Assembly: GCF_007655135.1 (NCBI RefSeq)
Contig: NC_045128.1
Location: forward strand, 2,232,001 to 2,296,000
From: Punica granatum
Taxonomy: Eukaryota > Streptophyta > Magnoliopsida > Myrtales > Lythraceae
DNA length: 64,000 bases
Direction of reading: 5' to 3'
Below the pieces are notes generated by a model. That model was not told the origin of the DNA, searched no databases, and saw only the letters and a list, made by a program, of their open reading frames with translations. Of the stretch, positions 1 through 16,338 are shown piece by piece; position 1 is the stretch's first letter; every line of letters begins with the position of its first letter. Position numbers and translations under genes: made by a program.

Positions 1-1735
1 AGCATCGTTTCCAGCGCAAGCAAATAATTGGTGAATATTAATTATCCAGGTAGATGAGTAATTCAACCCAAAAAAAAGTACATGAGTAATACTTGATCAA
101 AATGATTTTATGTGGGAAACTGGCATTATAACATTCCCACAAATTTCCCTTTATAGTCTTTTTAATTGGGCGTTACTCGTTTACATGAAATGAGTAATAC
201 TGATTGAATATCTTTTTCGTCAACACGCATAATTATATATGGTATACCTTATGCTCTGTATAGACTCTAGGCCATTTTCAATATCTAAAATTAACGTCAG
301 AAGTAACGACTATTTTTTAATCAAAGCAAGTGTTTAATAGATGCATGCATCTATGATCTTTTCAATTCATGGTACGTATAAGAATTATCTTGTGATATAT
401 TGAGTGTGCATGGAGAACTCTGACATGTTGATCGATCGGAGACTTTTGTCCTATATGTATGTATGTATATAATAATCTCCTTCTACCAAAAATAAATATG
501 TAAACATATTGTTCAACTGTGAAATCAAATTATTAATTTGCCGCGTGTTGGAACTGACAACTACTAATAACTTGCATGCTTTGCTTATTATACAATCATC
601 GTCAATCCATGCATGTGTATATAAATACATATATATATATATATATGTATGTATGCATATATTAGTCATGTATGTATATGAAAGAATCTTCCATTTATAA
701 CATGCACGTGAAGTTGGTGAGTTGTGGATCGATACTTCATGTTCATATAGGTTTTGTCAATTACGAGACATTTTGGTCGATCGGGATAAATACCCGATAA
801 GCGGATATGGAGACATTCGATCGGTTCCATGGATTGCAGGTGGTTCGTAAATTCTCCATAAGATCTGGGGGCTTGTCTTCTTCAACTCCTTCATTAATAT
901 ACTTTGATTTTGTTGGAGACAGCCCACCAAAAAAGACAAAAAGTCTATTGATCAACATTGCATTACTTTGAAGTTTAACCATTAAACGTGTCAGCTCCAA
1001 CTAGACAGTTGATTTTAATGAACTTTTATTTCATTCTACCAATTTTTCTTTTCTTTTTCCTCGACCGGTTACTATTGCTCTTACTAAATATACTCTCTCT
1101 TTCTTTTCTTGCTTGTTCCGTTGTACAATCTATCTTATTTTTTGTTCTTTTCTTATAGAAAAATCGCAAGATAATTTTCTCCATTTTTGTTTCGTTTCTG
1201 AGAATGACACAATATTACACACAATCCGAATTATTATAAATATTCGATGGAGAATAGAATAGTTGACCATGTTTTGTACATGCTACATTACTCTAATAAG
1301 GTCGTGCATAATGCATGAGATGAGACGATGTTGTCTAGCTAGGGGGTTTACATAACCGTTTAATATAAAAATTTTACATAAATTATTCCCCGTAAAATTT
1401 TGCATAAATTTGCCTAGATCCATTTGAAATGGCTAGTTGTTTATGTAATTCGAATTCATCCACGAAATGTGGGAACATAAATTTGAAACATACAATTTGC
1501 CTAAGTTATAGCCAAATTGAGATAACAAATTTAGCTTTACCCAAAAAAAAAAGAAAAAGAAAAAGAAAAAGAGAAAGAGAGAGAGATAATAAATTCAGCC
1601 CAAGTTGTTTGAAGTTGTACGGATTTTAAATTTCATGATCCCAACTTGATAGCCTAATTGTATAATGCCCTTAAGGCAAAGGTATTTCGTTGAAAAGAAA
1701 AAAAGAAAAAAATTGCTTCTAATCTCAGTAATGAT

Positions 1736-1967
1736 GGGCTTGTTTGGATTGTGGATATAATTTTAGAATCACAATTCTAACTTAACTCTACCCATTACAA
1801 AACAAAATAATTCATACAAAGTCAAAGAGTGGACCCCATTTATACCACTTTTTTCCACAACAAAACAACATAACTCATACAAAGTTAAAGGGTGGACCCC
1901 ATTTATTCCACTCAAAATCAAAATCAAAATTTGATTTTAAAATCTTACTATGAAACCAAACGCAACC
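1736..1967. mobile_element. 232-bp MITE (GGGCTTG...GCAACC family)
   Basis: A short non-coding element that begins GGGCTTGTTTGG and ends CCAAACGCAACC, giving imperfect terminal inverted repeats built on TTTGGTTT. The trinucleotide GAT flanks both sides (1733-1735 and 1968-1970), which would be a 3-bp target-site duplication. A second copy of the same length and internal sequence lies at 28569-28800, where the related segments A and C have an empty site, so mobility is well supported. The superfamily is unresolved: a 2-3 bp target duplication fits PIF/Harbinger or Tc1-type MITEs. Confidence 0.7.
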
Positions 1968-4389
1968 GATAACTTTTGGCCGGCTGCAGGGGTCGGGAAT
2001 TATCAATAAATATAAATAATTAATAAAAAGCTGCAGTTCTAGGTTGATTTTTTTTTTCTTTTGAAATTTTATAATAAGACAATAGTAGTCACATGTATAT
2101 GTTTTCCATACATACATCAGTTATATGTTTATCAATAAATAAATAACTAGACTACAGAGAAAAAAAATAAAAAGTAAATAAATAACTAGACTTGGACTGT
2201 ACTACGCAGAGTGATTCAATTTAAGTAATTGATTCCACTTAAATAAAATTAAGTAATTGAATTAAAAATTATAATAACAAAATATATAGCTAAGAAAATT
2301 AAATTCTGAAATCAACTTGTCGAGTTCGGAAAGTGCTTAGGAATACTAATCTGTATTTACATCATATAAGGTTAGAAGTTATCTTTAATCTTATTTTCCT
2401 CTTCAAAAAATGCCGTTAAAACTTATTTTTCAAATTATAAGAACCACAAAATTAGGTTAGAATAGTAAATTAAAAAGTAATCACTTCATAATACCACTAT
2501 CCTCTCCGTATCGCTTAAAAGCAAATTAAAAAATTTAAAACAAGATTTAGCTTAAAAATAAGTTAAAAATTTATAAACTTAACAGAATGAGTGAACGGTC
2601 ACGATTGAAGAAATGCATGGAGAGTGAGAGTGAATGAATGGGAGAGCGAAAATAAGATGAATTGGGTGTTATTGAAGTAGAATTACAATGTCAACATTAG
2701 TCGAATGGTTGCTAGTAAATAGAATTATTTCACGAAGGGGATTTTAAGAAACTGAAAGTTAGACTAAAACTTTCCGTCTCATGTTTTTAATGTTAGGATC
2801 TATTATATAGCCAGGAAAGTGTGAAAAACCATTATGATATGTTCAGAGAAAAACTTAAAGCTCATTCCAATAAAACTTATTGGCATTAAGAGAAATACTT
2901 AAAAACTCATCATAAAAAAACTTATCTAAGAATAAAAAGCTTATAATAAGAGAGAAATTTTTTTTAATATTAAAATGGAACAAGTAGGAAATTGAAATGT
3001 GTCGAGGAATAATTTATTTAGGATGTTAAATATTTTATGTCATATTGATGAAAATTTTGAAAATTATAAAAGAACTTATGGCACGATGTGGTAGTCTAAC
3101 ATGTTCCATATAGATAGCCTTTGTAACTTAACTTTAATAGTCTAAATAGTATATATGGTGCTCAAAATATCTTTCAAACGCCAGTACTATATTAAAAGTT
3201 TTAAATGAATTACAAAAAAGAATTCGTTATATTTTTAAAAACTTTATTAACTCTCGAGGAACCACATAGATAATCAATTCAATTAGTTAATCTTTAAATA
3301 TAAAGAAACCCCCTCTCTCTTGACAACCCACATTAGTCTAGAACATATTTGATATTTTGCTAAGAAAAAAGAAAAAAAGAAAAAACTTGAAGTTAACCCC
3401 TTATTAAGTCACTTTTCTTTCTACAAACATATAACGTATTTTTATTATTTTAGTGATGTATTATATATCATAACAATTTATTTATTACGTTAAGTTAATC
3501 ATTATTTTTTAATCAAAAACTATTATTATGATGTATATTAATAATTTTTATACTACCATGCATGGTGCGTGAGTATTTTCCTCTGCTACATATAAAAAGG
3601 AGAGAAAATAATTAAAGAAACAATTAAATATGGAAAAAGTAACAAAAACACTGATGATATAGATACATCTTAAATTATGTAAGATAATGCTCCCCATCGT
3701 GCACTTGTACTTATGTGTAACCGAACTATAACAATTCCCAGGTGTTCATGAGAACTGTAAAAAATAGTCGATCAAAACTCAGACGCTCTTCGTTATTAAA
3801 AAGAAAAAAAGTGCGTGGTTAAATTATAATTTGTCCGTTGAACGTATAGAGTATTCATGAAAGTTGTGGAAAATAATCGGATTGAAAATCAAACACTCTT
3901 CATTATTAAAAAAAAAGCATATAAAAATTGAAAGAAAGGCTAAAAATTGGGAAATAAAAAAGAGAAAGTCTGCAAGTATAAAAACCTAACCTGCTCGCCA
4001 TGAAGGAAGGACATACCTGTTTTAATTTATTAGAGTATAAAGAATGTTATAGCCTACCATACGCATTCCTGTCACAAAAATTGCAATACAATATAAAGTC
4101 AAGTTAGATCTTCTAGCTAACTATCGGTGCCTTCAGTCTCGGATCGTGCCTCTAGCATGTCGACTACTTCAATTCACATGTTTCAGAGCCGTAAGGAGCA
4201 ACAGCTCCCCTTCCACACGCGACCGTGCTATCTTAACGAAAGTCACCATGACGAAGGAGCTGGACTCGGATTTATATGAATTGCAATGCTATTGTCCTCA
4301 ATAATCTTTACCCATCTATACCAGATTATCCCGCCAAGTAGGGGGTTATGTACTCGAAACAATGAATCTCTGGTCTAGCACTTCGCGTA

Positions 4390-4595
4390 TTGAAATACTG
4401 TGTCCCCCCCAACATCCATGATGGGCTTTCTGTTTGTCGAGACCAGCCCATTGGGCCTCCACATTGTATAAGTTCGGCCCATCAGGCGTCTCTAAAGGAC
4501 GTGATTCGATCCATCAGCAGTAATCTTTGGGCCCTCTCGTGGGCTTCCAATCACGTAGCTCACTTCAGCCCAGTAATTTTGTGGGCTTTCTGATT
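4390..4595. promoter_or_regulatory. Cluster of GGGCC/GGGCTT motifs
   Basis: Within about 200 bp there are roughly seven occurrences of GGGCC, GGCCC, GGGCTT or their complements, for example ttgggcctcc, ttcggcccat, tttgggccct and cgtgggcttcc. In plants TGGGCC/GGCCCA (site II, TCP-binding) elements are common in promoters of growth and translation genes. The cluster lies about 0.8-1.0 kb upstream of the helicase transcription start, so it could belong to that promoter or be part of an old transposon. The function is inference. Confidence 0.3.
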
Positions 4596-5335
4596 GTATT
4601 GTAGCTCCGTAAGAACAACATTAGTTTTTACTAAAACAATAAGAGACAAATTTTAGTTTAGTTTTCTTCATTATTTCTTGCTCTTTAGCCTCGTATTGTT
4701 CAAAGAAACATTATCGGCCTAACGACGGGTTACTCGAGCTTGTATCTCCTGGTGTCTCGTGGCTGCTATTGCTGCTTTTACCGTACTGACGAAAAATTTG
4801 AATACCGGATAATATTATTCACAAGCATTTATTGAAACTTATCATTCAAGCAAAATCCATATAAGTATAGCCTTCATTACAGCAAAACATCTAGATGCCT
4901 ATCTCTCATTTTTGTTTCTTGTGATTAATTGTGCTAAGGACTTGCTTCTTTGAAATTTGAAAAGGTTACTTGAAATAGAAAGAAATAATGTCATGCTGAT
5001 TTGTTCGTAAATCATTTTTCATCCTTTTTTTTTTCCAAAAGAATTAATGCAAGCTTTTATTTTTCATGCATATATGTCCGAATTGAAAAGTCAAAATTCA
5101 CGGCCAACCCATACAGTAAAGATTGATTCTTCATCCTAGAAAAGTCAGCACTTTGTAAATTCGCATAAATTTTTTTAGGGTTGTGTAAAGCGCTCCAAAC
5201 CCAAATTTTATTTGTCATAAATAATTTCTGAATAGCAAAAGCCGAAAAAAATAAAAATAAAAATAAAAGAAGGTCGGAGTGGAAGAACATTCATTTAGAA
5301 CCACGGTTAAATGCGGACCTAACCACGGTGGAACC

Positions 5336-5385
5336 AGCCAATCGATCATGTGGCTTCGCTATTCGTCCCCGCGATCCTATAAATA
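5336..5385 (+). promoter_or_regulatory. Core promoter of the DEAD-box helicase gene
   Basis: A CCAAT box lies at about 5338-5342 and a TATAAATA box at 5378-5385. Transcription would then begin near 5405-5415, just ahead of a pyrimidine-rich (CT)n leader. The first leader exon ends at a good donor (CCAG|GTATGG) at 5611/5612. Confidence 0.6.
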
Positions 5386-5404
5386 TAACGGCAATACTTG
5401 CCCC

Positions 5405-6529
5405 GGCTTCTCTCTCTCTCCTCGGTTGCGCTGCGCGTCTGATTTTTCGGAGGCGTCGTTCCTTTTGTGAGAGGGAGAGGAAGAAGAAGAAAGGGAGGCG
5501 AAACTGCCGAGCGCGTGACGTCACTCGCCTCTCCCATCTTCCCTTCTCTCTCTCTCTCTCTCTCCCCCCCCTTCCGTCCGCTCTGCGCGTTGCTCACTTC
5601 GCTGTTGCCAGGTATGGTCGTCAGCATCTCTCTCGCTTCCCTTCGTTCGCATGTATTCTCTGATTGTGCTGGAATCGGAATCCCCCTTAGATCTGAGCAG
5701 AAGGTGCGGTCTCACCCGCCTCAGGCCTCGTCAATCCCCTGGTCTGTAGGATTCATGCCTGTGCAATTGCTTTGTCTTGGTCGAATTTGTTGTGCTTGCG
5801 CTTGTAAACGCGATTCTGAGCTCCCGAGGTTGGTTGTGTTGGCTTTTCGTTGTCATGCGTTGGGTAATCTGACGACGCGGTTTTCATGACGGGATTTTGT
5901 GTATTTGCTGCGGAACCTGTCTTATATGAGCGACAACTGTTGTGCTTGCGCTTGTAAACGCGTTTCTGAGCTCCCGAGGTTGGTTGTGTTGGCTTTTCGT
6001 TGTCATGCGTTGGGTATTCTGACGACGCGGTTTTCATGACGGGATTTTGTGTATTTGCTGCGGAACCTGTCTTAGATGAGCGACAACTGTTGCTGTTTGG
6101 TCGATTTCCAGCTGAATTAGGTTTTGAAATGTCATGACTTTTTTAGGCTGAAACTATCAGCCGCCTTTCTTGTCTGTTCGGAAGATATATCCGGGGAAAC
6201 ATGGTAGGATATGAAAAAGTCAAGTTGAAACCTCTTTTGGAGGAGTAGAACGTCTTTTGAGCTTGATTTCCTGTTCAACCGGATTCTTTAGTCTTTTGAT
6301 AATGTTATTTTCATTTGTTTTGATTAACCCTTGGCATGGTTGTCTTTAACGCTGTAACCTTGTTTATGTCACGAAATGTTGGACTTTTTGGAAAATGAAT
6401 GAATATTGTAGGTATTGCAGCTTGTCCTCTGATATTGTTGTAATACTTCCGTGCATGCGTTTTATGTGTAACATGCTTTGCTTATCCGTTGCCCTGAACT
6501 TTGCCTGGCTGCAGATTCATTCTTAAAGG
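5405..6529 (+). other. 5' leader exon and leader intron of the helicase gene
   Basis: The leader exon (about 5405-5611) contains a long CT run near 5545-5570. A 903-bp intron runs from 5612 (GTATGG) to 6514 (CTGCAG), and the second exon begins 15 bp before the start codon at 6530. Leader introns next to the start codon are common in highly expressed plant genes and often raise expression. The intron carries the 150-bp tandem duplication listed separately. The exact transcription start is not visible. Confidence 0.65.
5788..6087. repeat. Tandem duplication, 2 x 150 bp, in the leader intron
   Basis: Unit 1 (5788-5937) and unit 2 (5938-6087) are the same length and by eye differ at only three positions (cgAttctg/cgTttctg, ggtaAtctg/ggtaTtctg, cttaTatgag/cttaGatgag). 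The near-identity indicates a recent duplication. Because 150 is divisible by three, open frames through it show a repeated peptide, which I regard as incidental. Confidence 0.95.
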
Positions 6530-11230
<4,701 letters not shown>

Positions 11231-14011
11231 GTGGAGATCCTCTCTCTTATCAGAAAACTGATGCAGGCCTTTTATTTTTATTTTTTGGGTGTCGTAGCTG
11301 TTTGTAGTTGTGAAGTCGGGGAGGACAGTTTAGGAAGTGTTGATTTTGTCTTCCCTCTTTAACTGGAAGGGCTTAAGAACTAAGGGACATGAAGCGGAAG
11401 TGGAATTTTTTGCCGACCTCTCGGAGGCTATCATGAACTGTCAGTAGTAGTAGCATATATACCGAAGCAGCGAGAGAAGACTCTGGAAGGATGTGTGCTT
11501 AGGCATCTATATATGTAACTGGAAAATGACCGGATCTGAATTTATATGATGGTTTAGTATTTATGTCCAGTACTTAGCCATCCATGATCGTAGTCCCCCG
11601 CTGCTTAATGTTTTGAGATATATTTTTAGATGTTTGATCTCCCGGACCGGGATCAAGGCGTGATCCTCGAGACTCCATTCAATCCATATCCATGTCCAAT
11701 CTCTGCATGTATATCATGAACCAGTGCCTATCTTGACTCATTGATTGGATTTTTGGAGTTAATTGACGAGTCTCATTTAGTCTTGGTGGGGAAGCAAATC
11801 AAGGAGTGCAATAATGTTCAGTTATGAAACAAAACAAAATACAAGCAAGGCTGGCAGCACCGCGGCAGTTAATTCAATGCCCGGAGAGAGAGGGAGGGAG
11901 GGGCGCCAAACACGCCCTCAGTGAGGTGGGGTTTCCATCCATATCGTCACCCCAAAACGATCGGAGAAAATATTGGATGAGTAATATACAATTAACTGAT
12001 TATGTAAAATTGAATTTCTGAATGATACCTGATTATGTAAAATTACACTTTTGAATGACATATGTCCAATAAAAAAAAGAGAGTTGTGTAGTGAGACACT
12101 TATCGTTCGGGATACAGTTATATACAACTTGTTAATTGTGTATTACTTATTCAATATTTTTTCAAACGACCGTCATTTAATTTGTTTTTTTTTTTTTTTG
12201 GGTTTGAGGGGAGGGGGGAGGGAATAGGAACGAGGAAGTGGAGGGGAAGGCTTCCTTCGTTGTTTTTCTGTTACGCGAAGGACAAACTTCCTTTCGCCGA
12301 CATTTCTTCCCCTGGATACAAACAAAACAAGAAAACAAGGAAAAAAAAAGCCAGAAATTTTAAATTTTTCTCTCAATATTAAAAACAAATTCAATTAAAT
12401 ATTATATTATATATTATTCAAATTTATTATTTATTACACGTATTAATGAACGGATTTATTCTTACATTGTAATTCTCTTAATGTTTTCTCACTCCATGAG
12501 GTAATGTAAAATTACTAAATAACTTATCGCGATGCAATGCACTATTATATTTTATTGTCTGAAAATTAAGTGTTTGTCTGAACTGGAAAAATGATTCCCT
12601 TTGTTTCAAACCCTTTATAAATCCGAAACCGATGAACCTATCTATCATGCTCTTGACAGTGAAAACATCTCTCGATGTAAAAGAAATCATGCCACTTTTT
12701 TCGAATAATCTTTGTGACGAAGAAAATCAGAAACTCGATCCGACAAGAATAATTTGGCTGGAAAGGGGAATTTCATGTGGTCCCAAAATACACGTATTAT
12801 TCAGCTTTGCCCCATGTATTTCAAAAAAGGAAAAAAAGAAAACATGTATTGCCCTATGAATGTGTGCCAAATGTGCTCGTCCTCCGCGTATACATACCAT
12901 CTGAAAATATTTATGTCTTGTTACCAAAAAAGAAAAAAAGAAAAAGAAAAGGATATATGTGTCTTAATGAAGATGAAACCACTTACCATAAAGATTAGTT
13001 GTCCAACATAATGACCCGTGGTCCTCCATGCACACCAGAGTTCAAACATATAAAAACTAGTATCCAGTCAAACAAGGTCAATCTATGAAAATTTATTCAC
13101 TAATTGAATTTCCTCCCTAATTTTGCACAAATGGAAGGTAAATAATGAGATTTAGAATTAATTTTTGAAATGCCAACTAGAGACTTAATAAAGAGTGGTT
13201 GGATATTACATTTTACTTTTACTTACCCTTTTTTTTTTTCTCTTTTGAATTATATATATAGTTCACTAAGCGGAAAATGAGAGAGCATGTAATCTAATAA
13301 GTAATAACCGAATTTTCTTTTACTGGTTAATTTTTTTCAAGTGTAAACCTTGATATCCGGAAGTCTAATTGGGCTCCGGCTAATCTAGTCAAGTCAAGGT
13401 TGACCCGCTAAAGGATAAAACTCTCACAGAATAAATTTTTCTTTTACCGGTTAATTAATTAATAACAAGAACGTGTTTATATATATGCTAACAGATATAG
13501 GCTTTTTGATAAATTATAACGACAGCAAACATGTATGGCAATATTGCATAACTGCCATATATGTATAGTTTAGAAGGTTACATAAAGTACGATTTTAATT
13601 GAACCGTAGTTTGGCATTTATTTCCAATTTATTTATAACCAAAATGTCGATCCCCTTATATTAAAGAAGATATTGGATGATCCTACCTCGTCATGTAGCA
13701 AAGAAAGTACCAATCAAATTGCATGAAATTAGGGTATTGGTGCTAATCACTCGCATAATTGTCACGATTATTCTTCATTAAAGGATTCTTATTGGTTTTT
13801 CTTCACTATATTATTTGAGATTGGATTATCTAAAATTTTCTCCTTATATTAGGAATACCACCAAGTGTCTCGGAAAGAACAAAAAAATTATGTATATTCT
13901 TCTCAATAATATCATGCAGCAAAAGCAAAATTATCGAGTAAGATCGATCGAGCCAAATGAATGTAGCCAGGTAGGCCCTACCCCAAGCGGGCAAACAGTG
14001 TATTTACTATA

Positions 14012-14437
14012 GGGTAAATTGCACTGGTGGTCCAAAAAGTTTTACAAATATTTCAATATGGTACAAAAAGTTTTTTTTTTACTTGATGGTACAAAATGTT
14101 TCAAAGTTGTTTCAGTATAGTACAAACCGTCATTTCGCCATTAACGCCGTCAAGCCGTCCTTTACAAGACTGTAAATTTTGTACCATTATGTAATTTACG
14201 TAAAACATTTTGTACTATTAAGTTACAACTTCAAAATATTTTGCACCATCATGTAATGTCCCACAAAAATCGGTTTTGCACCATCAGCGTCGGCTTAACG
14301 GCGTCAATGGCGAGATGACAGTTTATACTATATTGAAACAACTTTGAAACGTTTTGTACCATCAAGAAGCAAAAAAAACTTTTTATACCATATTGAAACA
14401 TTTATAAAATTTTTTGGACCACTAATGCAATTTACCC
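14012..14437. mobile_element. Mutator-type foldback MITE, 426 bp
   Basis: The ends are GGGTAAATTGCA and TGCAATTTACCC, perfect complements. The inverted repeat continues imperfectly for well over 100 bp on each side, with motifs such as caatatggtacaaaaag and its complement. A perfect 9-bp target duplication, TTTACTATA, flanks it (14003-14011 and 14438-14446). Nine-bp duplications and long inverted repeats are the hallmark of Mutator-like elements. It has no coding capacity, so it would depend on a transposase made elsewhere. Confidence 0.88.
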
Positions 14438-14754
14438 TTTACTATAACGGTTCATTCATCAACTAGTTTTAGATTTTAACTCGGGACTATTACCAATGGA
14501 CCTATAGTATAATAATTTGTATATATGGGGGTATATGTTAGTATGAGCATCAAGTAAAAGTCCAAAATTAAGAATTTATTTCTTTTCTTATCTTTATTAA
14601 TTTTTTGTAAGAAATATCTTCCCTAAAATTAGCCTTTATTGGGTTTTCTTTAGCAAAAATTAAGATTGAAAGAAAAAATAAAAATAATATTTAGCGTTTA
14701 CTACACATGAAAAGCACAGCACCAGCTAGCATCAAAACCATGACCATTACATAT

Positions 14755-14779
14755 TCTCTCTCTCTCTCTCTCTCTCTCT
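14755..14779. repeat. (TC)n microsatellite
   Basis: An uninterrupted CT/TC dinucleotide run of about 25 bp in intergenic DNA. No regulatory role is visible. Confidence 0.9.
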
Positions 14780-15087
14780 AAACTTAAGGAGAGCCATTGC
14801 CCACACAAAAAATAACTATATGATTTTCCCTAGAAAAGGGAAATAAACATATAATTAACAATCATAGAAAAATAAAATCTATCATGGAAAATTTTTAAAT
14901 TGACTAATCTAAGCAACTGCTATCATTTATGATTTTATTTCATGTACTAGGCTTATAGATCTCTCTTGTAACAGAAAAAAAAGAGTAACTCATGGTATAA
15001 ACACATGAGAACTAGTTATCTTATACAATTTCCATAAGCTACGTATATATATATAAAAGTATCATACATTACACTGTACTAAAACAT

Positions 15088-15595
15088 GCCCGTTTGGTTT
15101 TAAGGTCGGTTTTTAAAATTTTAACTCTAATTTTAACTCTACTCACTACACAACAAAAGTTGACAACACAATTATTACTTTTTTCATTTTATTCAATTTT
15201 TTAATACTAAATTCTCTTAACTATTAATTACTTTTTTACACTTTTTCTCATAATTCAACAACACAATCATTACAACCAAATTAAAATCAAAATTCAATTC
15301 TACTTAACTCTAAAACCAAACACACTGTAAAACTCCGTTTGGTTTTGCAATCGAATTTAAAAATTTAAAAATTTGAACTCTAATCACTACACAATAAAAA
15401 TCAATTATTCAAAGTCAAAAAGGTGGGGCCCATACATAAATCCACATACAGTTTCATTATACTCAATTCAATTTTTAATATTAAATTTTCTCAACTATTC
15501 AATATTTTTTCACCATTTTTCTCATAATTCAACAAAACAATCATTACAACTCAATTAAAATCAAAACTCAACTCAACTCTAAAACCAAACACACT
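15088..15595. mobile_element. Two adjacent MITEs of the GTTTGGTTTT family
   Basis: Two related elements, about 15088-15326 and 15332-15595, each begin CGTTTGGTTTT and end CTAAAACCAAACAC. Both contain the same internal phrases, such as cactacacaa and tctcataattcaacaa. Related copies occur at 26143-26458, 31018-31329, 46968-47280 and 59555-59952. They carry no open frame of interest. The exact ends and target duplications were not resolved. Confidence 0.7.
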
Positions 15596-16239
15596 AATTT
15601 GGTCATGCAACTAGCTATTGTTAAAATATAAGTTATTTATTTGAATTAGTAATCAAGTCATGCTATTAGTTTAGTCATAAGGTATAGTAATTATTAGTAA
15701 TTGCATATCATATGGACAGACTTTACATACAATATCAAAACTCATTAGAAATATTTGATGACTAAGACAAGCCGATAATCAAGTAAGAATTAGTGAAATC
15801 ACGAAGTGTCCTTAATTAACAACTTGGCTGAGATCAATATAACTTGATGCCAACTTTCCCAAACTACGAAATGCTTACAACTGGTTTAGAGCCTTTAGAT
15901 TACAGGTGACGTTGTCTATCATAATTTAATTTACCAACTGCATCACTCCACATGGTATGACATGTCATAATCAAAATTAGTGTTGATGAAGGTTTTCTTA
16001 TAGTGTTAATCACAGAACCCGTATTTCGTAAATTGCAGTTAATTTTTTACCTATTGAGAAACTCTATAATAGTTAAAACAATTACGTAAACAACTAGCTT
16101 TCAGAGTTACCGTTGATTGTCACGAGTCCACACAGGTCCATAGAATCAATGGTTGTGATCGATTGGAAGGGTTGGTGAGATTCTGGCAAAATAGTAATTT
16201 TCATGAATGGGCCCACCATCACTTGGCCCCTCCCTTCCC

Positions 16240-16247
16240 TATAAAAG
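16240..16247 (+). promoter_or_regulatory. TATA box of the MYB gene
   Basis: TATAAAAG lies 99 bp upstream of the chosen start codon at 16339, which puts the transcription start near 16270. An in-frame upstream ATG at 16207 lies before the TATA box, so it cannot be in the transcript from this promoter. This decides the start. Confidence 0.7.
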
Positions 16248-16338
16248 CCCTATCCACAGCCCCTCTAATTCATCTCTCATACAGCTTAAGCACCAAATTA
16301 ACAGTTCTCTTTCCCTTTCTACTTGCTCTTTCCCTTGT

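Larger units (their letters stand above)
1..5300. other. Gene-free AT-rich intergenic region
   Basis: I see no convincing coding gene here. The open frames are short and do not resemble known proteins. The stretch contains one recognisable 232-bp MITE at 1736-1967, short TA-rich and GA-rich runs (for example near 630 and 1545-1590), and two loosely similar stretches near 3745-3810 and 3845-3915 that share an aaaatagtcg/aaaataatcg core and a ctcttc(g/a)ttattaaaa end. The right end, from about 4390, becomes richer in GGGCC motifs and then runs into the helicase promoter. A minus-strand frame at 757-1000 is open but I could not match it to any family. Confidence 0.55.
11600..16230. other. Intergenic region with MITEs and microsatellites
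   Basis: No gene is recognisable. It contains a Mutator-type MITE (14012-14437), a CT microsatellite (14755-14779), two adjacent GTTTGGTTTT-type MITEs (15088-15595), and a short SINE-like fragment near 13345-13445 carrying the ccttgatatccgg and ggataaaactctca motifs seen in the longer SINE-like copies at 32 and 48 kb. Pyrimidine-rich and purine-rich runs lie near 12185-12370. Confidence 0.55.

Noticed and set aside
757..1000. Overlapping minus-strand frames of 60 and 79 codons
   Set aside because: Open but with no family resemblance, no good splice partners and no promoter; left as unexplained.
4390..4593. 67-codon frame MKYCVPPNIHDGLSVCRDQP
   Set aside because: No recognisable domain; the composition follows the GGGCC motif cluster.
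5753..6037. Minus-strand frame with a repeated peptide (YPTHDNEKPTQPTSGAQ)
   Set aside because: The peptide repeat is only the 150-bp DNA duplication read in frame inside the helicase leader intron; there is no homology and no promoter.
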